In this document: positions 4,561 through 10,068 of the stretch, piece by piece
Numbering within the stretch: position 1 is the first letter of the stretch
Layout of the letters: each line of letters starts with the position of its first letter
NCBI GenBank assembly: GCA_050180745.1
Contig: JBFXDW010000063.1
Span: 1-10,823 of the forward strand
Origin: JBFXDW01 sp050180745
GTDB lineage: Bacteria; Pseudomonadota; Alphaproteobacteria; UBA9219
Length of the DNA stretch: 10,823 nt
Reading direction: 5' to 3'
Position numbers and translations under genes: made by a program
The notes under the pieces: model-generated
The model's input: only the letters and a program-made list of their open reading frames with translations
Database searches by the model: none
What the model was told of the DNA's origin: nothing

Positions 4561-6345
4561 ATGGCTATCTCAGAAGTATCGCTGACGTCGTCAGCTCGCG
4601 CTAACCTAACAGCGCTACAAAACACGGCTAGTTTGCTTGAAACGACGCAGGCGCGTCTGTCTTCAGGTAAAAAAGTCAACTCAGCTCTTGATAATGCGTC
4701 TGCTTACTTCGCATCTGAAGGGTTTATTAACTCAGCAAATGACTTGGATACGTTGAAAGACAGTATGTCAACGGCTCTGCAAACCATTCAAGCTGCTACG
4801 GACGCGATTGAGTCCATTACGACGATCGTCGAGCAAATGAAAGCTCTTGTTAACTCAGCTCTGCAAACGACTGACGCAACATCGCGGGCTGACTATGCTG
4901 CACAATATGACGATCTTCGTGCGCAGCTCGACGATTTGGCCGCTGACGCAACCTTCAACGGTACCAATCTTGTCGACAGTCTATCAACAACTTTGACCGT
5001 GAACTTTAATGCGACCAACACAACAAAACTGAATGTTAACAGTAGTGATCTAACAACCTCTGGTATGGGGGTCGGTGCTTCTGTTGGTGACTGGGCTGAC
5101 GGTACGCTTGCGCAAGAAATTGAGTACACAATGACGGTGCAAGAATCAAAAATGTCCAATACCACAGCAACGCTTGTGACGACTGAAGACCTCAATCTGA
5201 GCGTTGAAAATGCCGACTCAAATAATGGTGATGGTGCCGTCTTTACGAGTACAGCCGTTACCGCTTTGGATGGTTCGGATACCGTGACAACGGGTGTGAT
5301 TGCTACGGGGGCCGATGAGGTTCTTGGAACCAATGCTTTTACAGCATTGGTGACGAATGGTGGGTTGACGGCTGTTTACAGCGTGACGCATGCGGGATCG
5401 GCCTCGGGGACGGCTGGGACTACTATCGAGGGGCAGTTTACAGCTACGGGTGGCTCTGCGACTGCAGCTGCGCTGACTGTTGGTGCTGGTGCTACGCTTA
5501 CCGCTACGGCAACGGACGGAACGGGCATCACTTACAGTCTTGGTGTTGGGGAAACGATCTACATAACGGTAGATGATGGAACGGATGACAGTGTGTATGT
5601 CATTACAAACGACTCGGATGCGGCCATCACATGGACGTCTGGTAATGCTGGTGACACGGTTGCTCTGCAAGGAACGGCCGATAGCACGCTTGAGTACACG
5701 TTGAGTTCAGGAGACGTAAGTACCACGGTGGATGCTGATGGTAATGCGTTGGTTCTGCCTACAAGTGGAACGCTTGATGGTAAGAACATCGTTAGTTCGG
5801 GTGGTGCCGCCGCTGGTACGGAAGTTACGGCTACGGTAACGTCTGCTGCAGCAAGTGGTGCGACGGCAGGGACGACTTCAGCAACAGGTGAAATCGCCTA
5901 TGATCTTGCCAGTGCAACGTTGAACGATATCTCGATAACAACGATTCGGGCAACGATGACCAACAACACCGTGTCAACAACGACGTATGGAGCTGGGGAT
6001 TCGGGTCTAACCATTGACATCGAAAACGTTACCCAACTTCAAGGGTCATCAGTAACGACTATTAAGGATGCGTTGGCTCTGGCTCAGGATCAGTTGACAG
6101 GGGCTTTGACATCACTTCGGTCGGCGGCGTCAAGCCTTGGTAATAACAACACCTTGGTGCAAACGCGGATTGACTTTACGGAAAGCATGATCAGCACGCT
6201 CTCTACCGCATCGGACAATTTGACATTGGCCGATACGAACGAGGAAGGTGCTAACTTGCAAGCTCTGCAAGCTCAAAGCCAATTGGGTATCGTTGCCCTT
6301 GGTATTTCGGGCGAGCAAGCGCAAGCTATCTTGCGTCTGTTCTAG
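4561..6345 (+). CDS. Flagellin with large acidic central domain
   Basis: This is the 594-residue filament subunit, exported by the flagellar type III apparatus. The N-terminal coiled D0/D1 region (about 1-160) includes ARLSSGKKVNSALDNASAYF and ATFNGTNLV. The C-terminal D1/D0 region (about 495-594) includes LRSAASSLGNNNTLVQTRIDF, shortened here to its core LGNNNTLVQTRIDF, LTLADTNEEGANLQALQ and the terminus ALGISGEQAQAILRLF. The centre (about 165-490) is Thr/Ser/Gly/Ala/Val-rich, beta-like and hypervariable. It has no Lys or Arg from 198 to 407, and K408 is the only one until R463. The protein contains no cysteine. It is longer than Caulobacter-type flagellins (about 270-300 residues) because of this insert. 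It is expressed from the sigma-54 promoter at 4420-4436, with AAAGGA 9 nt before the ATG. flbT and flaF follow on the same strand. It would be called fliC, flaA or fljK in relatives. Confidence 0.96.
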   Translation: MAISEVSLTSSARANLTALQNTASLLETTQARLSSGKKVNSALDNASAYFASEGFINSANDLDTLKDSMSTALQTIQAATDAIESITTIVEQMKALVNSALQTTDATSRADYAAQYDDLRAQLDDLAADATFNGTNLVDSLSTTLTVNFNATNTTKLNVNSSDLTTSGMGVGASVGDWADGTLAQEIEYTMTVQESKMSNTTATLVTTEDLNLSVENADSNNGDGAVFTSTAVTALDGSDTVTTGVIATGADEVLGTNAFTALVTNGGLTAVYSVTHAGSASGTAGTTIEGQFTATGGSATAAALTVGAGATLTATATDGTGITYSLGVGETIYITVDDGTDDSVYVITNDSDAAITWTSGNAGDTVALQGTADSTLEYTLSSGDVSTTVDADGNALVLPTSGTLDGKNIVSSGGAAAGTEVTATVTSAAASGATAGTTSATGEIAYDLASATLNDISITTIRATMTNNTVSTTTYGAGDSGLTIDIENVTQLQGSSVTTIKDALALAQDQLTGALTSLRSAASSLGNNNTLVQTRIDFTESMISTLSTASDNLTLADTNEEGANLQALQAQSQLGIVALGISGEQAQAILRLF

Positions 6346-6358
6346 GTCTAGTAAAGGT

Positions 6359-6384
6359 GAGCGTGGGGGTAAAACCTCACGCTC
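6359..6384 (+). promoter_or_regulatory. Hairpin 1 after the flagellin stop
   Basis: GAGCGTG (6359-6365) pairs perfectly with CACGCTC (6378-6384). The stem extends inward by GGGT with ACCT after a bulged G. No U-tract follows directly. Its 3' arm shares 3 nt with hairpin 2. It could act as a 3' stabiliser of flagellin mRNA. Confidence 0.6.
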
Positions 6385-6425
6385 TTCCTTTTATAAAAAC
6401 TTTCTAGTTTTTATAAAAGGAAGAG
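6382..6425 (+). promoter_or_regulatory. Hairpin 2: 19-bp perfect inverted repeat
   Basis: The arms 6382-6400 and 6407-6425 are perfectly complementary over 19 bp (CTCTTCC, then A/T-rich, ending AAAAAC) around the loop TTTCTA. It overlaps hairpin 1 on the left and hairpin 3 on the right, so the three cannot all form at once. Confidence 0.75.
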
Positions 6426-6442
6426 GAAAGAGCCTCTTTTTT
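6421..6442 (+). terminator. Hairpin 3: weak intrinsic terminator between flagellin and flbT
   Basis: AAGAGG (6421-6426) pairs with CCTCTT (6433-6438) around AAAGAG, followed by a T-run through 6442. It has terminator form with a short stem, and lies 24 bp before flbT. Partial termination here would give abundant flagellin mRNA with lower flbT-flaF read-through. It competes with hairpin 2 for 6421-6425. Confidence 0.5.
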
Positions 6443-6465
6443 GAAGTGAAGGAGTCACAGAAGAC

Positions 6466-6924
6466 ATGCCGCTTAAAATACGCGTTAAGCCAGAGGGCAA
6501 AATATTTGCAGGCGGTGCTGTCCTTAAAAATGCAGGAAAGCGTCCTGCCGAACTTCTTGTTCTGTCCGACAGTCCTGTGCTGCGTGATGATTATATGATG
6601 AATGTCGATAATCGGAACGACTCGGATGTCTCAAACATCTATTTTCTTTTACAAGTTATCTATCTCTTTAAAGGCAAGAATCAGCCTATGGATGAGCTTG
6701 TTGTAACTACCCTTACCAATTTTGCTCAGCTTTATCCTGCCCTATCGAATAATGTTGATGAAATTATTGCTCTATTGCGGGGCGGCGAGTCTTTTAAAGC
6801 GCTTCGCCTTGCTCACAAGCTTCTTGAGGCCGAACAGAAGCAAAAACGGCTTCATGAACCTGCAAATGATGGCCAGTCCATCGTTTGCAACTCTGAAAAA
6901 GTAACCGACCAACAACAAAGCTAA
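6466..6924 (+). CDS. flbT: Flagellin post-transcriptional regulator FlbT
   Basis: This is a 152-residue cytoplasmic FlbT-family protein. The N-terminus MPLKIRVKPEGKIFAGGAV, followed by PAELLVLSDSPVLRDDYMM, is the family's beta-rich core. The middle (IYFLLQVIYLF, LVVTTLTNFAQLYPAL, VDEIIALLRGGESFKALRLAH) is the usual helical part. The C-terminus is long, polar and probably disordered (KVTDQQQS end). In Caulobacter FlbT binds the flagellin leader and lowers mRNA stability until the hook is complete; in other alphaproteobacteria it can be a positive factor, so the direction here is open. GGAG (6451-6454) lies 11 nt before ATG. It sits 120 bp after flagellin, across the three hairpins, and 9 bp before flaF. 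Alternative reading frames inside it are shadows. Confidence 0.93.
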   Translation: MPLKIRVKPEGKIFAGGAVLKNAGKRPAELLVLSDSPVLRDDYMMNVDNRNDSDVSNIYFLLQVIYLFKGKNQPMDELVVTTLTNFAQLYPALSNNVDEIIALLRGGESFKALRLAHKLLEAEQKQKRLHEPANDGQSIVCNSEKVTDQQQS

Positions 6925-6933
6925 GGATAGATG

Positions 6934-7359
6934 ATGAATCAACAAGCGTTACACGACAACTATAAGGGCACGCAATTAAATGGAGAAACAGTTCGCGAGA
7001 GTGAGTCTCGGGCGCTGCTCAATTGTGCTTCAAAGCTAGAGCTGGTTAAAGATCCCAAAGCGACGCGTGAAGAGCTGGGGATGGCGATCAAACTCAACCA
7101 ACGTCTTTGGACGGTTTTTCAGGTTAGTTTGTGTGAACCGACGAACCCATTGCCAACGGATTTGCGTAATACATTACTAAATCTAAGCCAATATGTTGAT
7201 AAAACGAGCTTCCAGATTTTGGGTAATAACGATCGTGACTTGTTGAATTCCCTTGTCAGCATTAATCGGACGATTGCAAAAGGGCTGAGCGTTAAGAAAG
7301 AAGGAACAACACCCGCAACGAGGACAGAAATGCCGTCTTCGATTTATACTTCAGCCTAA
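6934..7359 (+). CDS. flaF: Flagellar biosynthesis regulator FlaF
   Basis: This is a 141-residue FlaF-family protein. Family features are an early ALHDNY, RALLNCASKLELVK, and the conserved LNQRLWTVFQVSL with LW, followed by LPTDLRNTLLNLSQYVDK. In alphaproteobacteria FlaF works with FlbT and flagellin: it is needed for flagellin synthesis or secretion and can act as a flagellin-binding factor. Two ATGs occur in tandem (6931 and 6934). AAGGA (6923-6927) is 3 nt from the first and 6 nt from the second, so I chose 6934; starting at 6931 would add one Met. The site overlaps the flbT stop codon, so translation is likely coupled. The C-terminal 25 residues are Thr/Pro-rich and probably disordered. 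A transcription end is expected at 7563-7595. Confidence 0.92.
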   Translation: MNQQALHDNYKGTQLNGETVRESESRALLNCASKLELVKDPKATREELGMAIKLNQRLWTVFQVSLCEPTNPLPTDLRNTLLNLSQYVDKTSFQILGNNDRDLLNSLVSINRTIAKGLSVKKEGTTPATRTEMPSSIYTSA

Positions 7360-7375
7360 AAGTTTCTGGTTGATC

Positions 7376-7404
7376 TTCCCCGCCGCAGGTCGGGTGGCGG
7401 GGAA
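7376..7404 (+). promoter_or_regulatory. GC-rich hairpin after flaF
   Basis: TTCCCCGCC (7376-7384) and GGCGGGGAA (7396-7404) are a perfect 9-bp inverted repeat with an 11-nt loop, 16 bp after the flaF stop. No U-tract follows, so it is a 3' stem or Rho-assisted end rather than a standard intrinsic terminator. The rest of 7360-7470 shows no gene; a T-run lies at 7445-7451 without a stem. Confidence 0.6.
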
Positions 7405-7472
7405 TGATTGATCGGCAGGGCAGTAACAGGGCAGTGATATTTCGTTTTTTTATTAGACTTCCTGCATAATTA

Positions 7473-7512
7473 GGGCTCCGAACTTGGGTTAACAAAATGT
7501 TTAAACCACCCT
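7473..7512 (+). repeat. 40-bp direct repeat, copy 1
   Basis: It begins GGGCTCCGAACTTGGGTTAA and ends GTTTAAACCACCCT. It matches copy 2 at 38 of 40 positions, exactly 60 bp apart. The 3' end (7503-7528) is the left arm of a 26-bp inverted repeat with copy 2. Confidence 0.9.
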
Positions 7513-7532
7513 GCCTTTGCGGGAGGGTCGCG

Positions 7533-7572
7533 GGGCTCCGAACTCAGGTTAACAAAATGTTTAAACCACCCT
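7533..7572 (+). repeat. 40-bp direct repeat, copy 2
   Basis: It begins GGGCTCCGAACTCAGGTTAA, differing from copy 1 at two adjacent bases. Its 3' AAACCACCCT forms the left arm of the terminator at 7563-7595, whereas the matching arm after copy 1 is spoiled (AGGGTCGC instead of AGGGTGGT). Confidence 0.9.
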
Positions 7573-7595
7573 CCCGCAGGGGCAGGGTGGTTTTT
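7563..7595 (+). terminator. Intrinsic terminator of the flagellin-flbT-flaF block
   Basis: AAACCACCCT (7563-7572) pairs perfectly with AGGGTGGTTT (7584-7593); CCC and GGG can pair further inside. TTTTT (7591-7595) and a pyrimidine-rich stretch follow on the plus strand. The right arm can instead pair with 7503-7515, as part of a longer 26-bp stem. Confidence 0.85.
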
Positions 7596-7669
7596 ATCTT
7601 CCTTTAATTGGTGATTTGTCTCTTCCCACATTCGGGGTACCTTTTCTTTGCCTGAATTTGGAGCCCTAC

Positions 7670-7710
7670 CCGCATAACTGCGGCCAAAAAAAGTTACTGC
7701 AGGTTATGTA
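7670..7710. repeat. Short inverted repeats 3' of chvI
   Basis: CCGCA (7670-7674) pairs with TGCGG (7679-7683). Alternatively CATAACTGC (7673-7681) pairs with GCAGGTTATG (7701-7710), with one bulge. Neither is followed by a U-tract in the chvI direction, so no convincing chvI terminator is visible here. Confidence 0.4.
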
Positions 7711-7716
7711 GGAGGT

Positions 7717-8421
7717 CTATTCTTTATACCTGTATCCCACACCATAAAGTGTTTCTATTTGTTCGAAGGTGGGATCTGTTTTTTTGAATTTTTTGCGCAG
7801 GCGCTTAATGTGGCTATCGATTGTGCGGTCATCCACATAGATTGATTCACCATAGGCGGCATCCATTAACTGGTCACGGTTTTTGACGTGGCCTACTCGT
7901 TGTGCCAGAGCTTTGACGATCAAGAACTCGGTTACCGTCAGTTCAACTTTCTCACCTTTCCAGCTGCATAAATGGCGCGATTCATCCAGAATCAAATCGC
8001 CGCGCGTGATGACGCTTGCGGCATCGTTTCCTTTGGGATCAAGGCGGAATTGCTCGCGGCGCAGAATGGCGCGAATCCTTTCAACCAGTAAGCGTTGAGA
8101 AAAGGGCTTTGTAATATAATCATCTGCGCCCATGGACAGTCCCATGATTTCGTCGATTTCCTCATCTTTTGAGGTCAAGAAGATCACGGGCATAGCGCTC
8201 GTATTTTTGTGCTGGCGTAATTTTTGTAAAAGCTCCATCCCATTCAGGCGCGGCATTTTTATGTCCAGTACGGCAATATCGACGGGCCGTTGGGTGAGGG
8301 ACCGTAACGCCTCTTCGCTGTCGCTATAGGGGGTTACATCAAAGCCCTCGGCTTCCAAGGCCATGCTTACGGATGTCAGAATATTACGGTCATCATCAAC
8401 CAGAACAATAGTTTGTGGCAT
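7717..8421 (-). CDS. chvI: ChvI-type OmpR-family response regulator
   Basis: This is a 234-residue two-component response regulator. The receiver domain (about 1-120) shows the acidic pocket Asp9-Asp11, phospho-acceptor Asp53 in AVLDIKMP, Thr83 in FLTSKDEE, and Tyr102 and Lys105 in DDYITKPFS. The C-terminal winged helix (about 135-232) includes LTVTEFLIVKALAQR, YVDDRTIDSHIKRLRKKFK and the end ETLYGVGYRYKE. The blocks ILTSVSMALEAEGF, SKDEEIDE and YVDDRTIDSHIKRLR are those of ChvI (Agrobacterium, Brucella BvrR), which with sensor ChvG controls envelope, exopolysaccharide and motility genes. AAGGAGG lies 6 nt before the ATG, an excellent site. No chvG lies downstream: the gene ends facing flaF. 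Regulation of the nearby polysaccharide and flagellar genes is possible but only inferred. Confidence 0.93.
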   Translation of the reverse strand: MPQTIVLVDDDRNILTSVSMALEAEGFDVTPYSDSEEALRSLTQRPVDIAVLDIKMPRLNGMELLQKLRQHKNTSAMPVIFLTSKDEEIDEIMGLSMGADDYITKPFSQRLLVERIRAILRREQFRLDPKGNDAASVITRGDLILDESRHLCSWKGEKVELTVTEFLIVKALAQRVGHVKNRDQLMDAAYGESIYVDDRTIDSHIKRLRKKFKKTDPTFEQIETLYGVGYRYKE

Positions 8422-8437
8422 ATCAGCCTCCTTCCTT

Positions 8438-8460
8438 TTCCCTCATTTTCTACGAGGGAA
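8438..8460 (-). promoter_or_regulatory. Inverted repeat beside the chvI ribosome-binding site
   Basis: TTCCCTC (8438-8444) and GAGGGAA (8454-8460) form a perfect 7-bp inverted repeat with a 9-nt centre. It sits directly upstream of the purine-rich AAGGAAGGAGG before chvI. It could be a leader hairpin affecting initiation or an operator between chvI and guaB. Confidence 0.4.
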
Positions 8461-8538
8461 CTGTGGCATAATTGAGCACATATTAAGGCTTTTCGCGCTT
8501 CATGAACATCGAAAATAAATAGATTGTCGCCTTTTTCC

Positions 8539-8568
8539 TTGTTTCGTGGTCCCGTTATAAGTTATAGA
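8539..8568 (+). promoter_or_regulatory. Possible guaB promoter
   Basis: TTGTTT (8539-8544), an 18-nt spacer and TATAGA (8563-8568) make a weak sigma-70-type promoter, giving a leader of about 30 nt. GAGG then lies about 6 nt before the guaB ATG. No purine riboswitch fold was recognised. Confidence 0.4.
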
Positions 8569-8607
8569 TACGCGCCATCATTCACTTAAAACAATAACGA
8601 GGCAACG

Positions 8608-10068
8608 ATGGCAGATATCCGGCAAGCACTAACTTTCGATGACGTTCTTTTAGTTCCCGCAGCCTCAAGCGTTCTTCCTTCTGACGTTAGCACGACAACC
8701 CGATTCTCTAGGAATATCAACCTTGGTATTCCTCTTGTTTCGGCGGCGATGGATACTGTAACCGAAAGTAGTCTTGCGATTGCGCTGGCTCAAGCCGGAG
8801 GCTTGGGGGTTATTCATCGTAATATGTCTCCAGCTCAGCAGGCCGAAGAAGTCCGTAAAGTAAAGCGCTTTGAATCCGGTATGGTGTTGAATCCGATTAC
8901 GATCTCTCCGCAACAGCCTCTTTCTGCTGCGTTGGCTCTTATGGCTGAGAATAGAATTTCTGGCATTCCAGTGGTTGAGCAACCTTCAGGCAAGCTTGTT
9001 GGTATTCTGACCAACCGTGACGTACGTTTTGCGACAAATATGAATCAGCCGATTTCGGAGCTGATGACAAAAGATGAGCTTATTACGGTTACACCGAATG
9101 TCGGACGCGATGAAGCCAAACGGTTGTTCCATCAACACCGGATTGAAAAGCTTTTGATTGTTGATGATTCTTACCGTTGTGTTGGGCTGATGACCGTGAA
9201 AGACATGGAAAAAGCGCGCCTTCATCCGAATGCAACAAAGGATGACAAGGGACGCCTTCGTGCAGCAGCGGCGATTGGTACGGGTCCTGATTCATTGGAG
9301 CGTGTTGAGCGTCTTTGTGAGGCAGGCGTTGACGTCATCGTTGTTGATACGGCGCATGGCCACAGCCAAGGCGTGATCGAAAAAGTTAAATTAGTTCGTG
9401 AGAAAGCGGCTGGAGCGGATGTTGTCGCAGGAAATATTGCAACAGCGGCGGCAGCGAAAGCGTTGATTGATGCTGGTGCGGATGCGGTTAAAGTAGGTAT
9501 TGGCCCTGGGTCGATCTGTACCACGCGGATTATCGCGGGCGTAGGCGTGCCTCAGCTTACCGCTGTTCAAGATGCCGCTTGTGTGGCTGTGGCTCAAAAC
9601 ATTCCTGTAATTGCGGATGGTGGGATCAAGTACTCAGGTGAAATCGCTAAGGCGATTGCGGCGGGTGCGGATTGCGTGATGCTAGGTTCTCTGTTTGCGG
9701 GGACGGATGAAGCACCGGGTGATGTGGTCTTATACCAAGGGCGCTCTTATAAGGGATATCGCGGTATGGGCAGTGTTGGCGCTATGGTGGCGGGATCGGC
9801 GGATCGCTATTTCCAAAAAGCTACGAATGATAGTGCCCTTGTTCCCGAAGGCATTGAAGGACGTGTGCCCTATAAGGGTCCTGTTGCACATATCATCCAT
9901 CAGCTTGTCGGGGGGCTGCGGGCGTCTATGGGTTATACGGGCTGTGGCACCATTCAAGAGATGAAGGAACGGGCCGAGTTTGTCCGCATCACAGGGGCGG
10001 GCTTGCGCGAGAGCCACGTTCATGATGTGACGATCACGGCTGAGGCCCCAAACTACCGGACGGAATAG
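8608..10068 (+). CDS. guaB: Inosine-5'-monophosphate dehydrogenase
   Basis: This 486-residue cytoplasmic enzyme oxidises IMP to XMP with NAD+, the first committed step of GMP synthesis. The TIM-barrel catalytic domain is split by a CBS pair (about 93-205, with RISGIPVVE, LVGILTNRDV and HRIEKLLIVDD). The N-terminal part carries LTFDDVLLVPAAS and SAAMDTVTES. The active-site loop GIGPGSICTTR contains the catalytic Cys304. DGGIKYSG binds the IMP phosphate, YRGMGS is at 384-389, and the flap dyad is Arg400-Tyr401 (equivalent to E. coli Arg401-Tyr402). Length matches the family (about 488). Nothing appears degraded. It is divergent from chvI across a 186-bp gap, and its last 16 bp overlap the convergent glycosyltransferase gene without a terminator. 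Confidence 0.98.
   Translation: MADIRQALTFDDVLLVPAASSVLPSDVSTTTRFSRNINLGIPLVSAAMDTVTESSLAIALAQAGGLGVIHRNMSPAQQAEEVRKVKRFESGMVLNPITISPQQPLSAALALMAENRISGIPVVEQPSGKLVGILTNRDVRFATNMNQPISELMTKDELITVTPNVGRDEAKRLFHQHRIEKLLIVDDSYRCVGLMTVKDMEKARLHPNATKDDKGRLRAAAAIGTGPDSLERVERLCEAGVDVIVVDTAHGHSQGVIEKVKLVREKAAGADVVAGNIATAAAAKALIDAGADAVKVGIGPGSICTTRIIAGVGVPQLTAVQDAACVAVAQNIPVIADGGIKYSGEIAKAIAAGADCVMLGSLFAGTDEAPGDVVLYQGRSYKGYRGMGSVGAMVAGSADRYFQKATNDSALVPEGIEGRVPYKGPVAHIIHQLVGGLRASMGYTGCGTIQEMKERAEFVRITGAGLRESHVHDVTITAEAPNYRTE

Larger units (their letters stand above)
7471..7668. repeat. MITE-like repeat unit with inverted ends
   Basis: The left end TAGGGCTCCGAACTTGGG (7471-7488) is matched in inverse by CCTGAATTTGGAGCCCTA (7651-7668), the outer 9 bp perfectly. 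The copy at 7533 is closer still in its inner part. Imperfect direct repeats flank it (CCTGCATAAT at 7461-7470, CCCGCATAAC at 7669-7678, 8 of 10 matching). No coding sequence lies inside. This resembles a small non-autonomous element, but the flank repeats are imperfect and no second locus is visible in the window. Confidence 0.4.

Noticed and set aside
4398..4679. Minus-strand open frame of 93 codons across the flagellin start
   Set aside because: It overlaps the sigma-54 promoter, leader and conserved flagellin N-terminus, and has no recognisable domain.
4893..5789. Minus-strand open frames of 76-150 codons inside flagellin
   Set aside because: They reflect the repetitive Thr/Ser/Gly codon use of flagellin read backwards; compositions are biased and no start sites are supported.
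7473..7572. Integron attC site or CRISPR repeat
   Set aside because: The GTTAAC and GTTTAAAC palindromes do not fit attC core sites. Only two tandem units exist, and the 20-bp intervals form terminator stems rather than unrelated spacers.
8461..8607. Purine riboswitch upstream of guaB
   Set aside because: No three-way junction with the conserved purine-aptamer loops is apparent in this gap, and the predicted leader is only about 30 nt.
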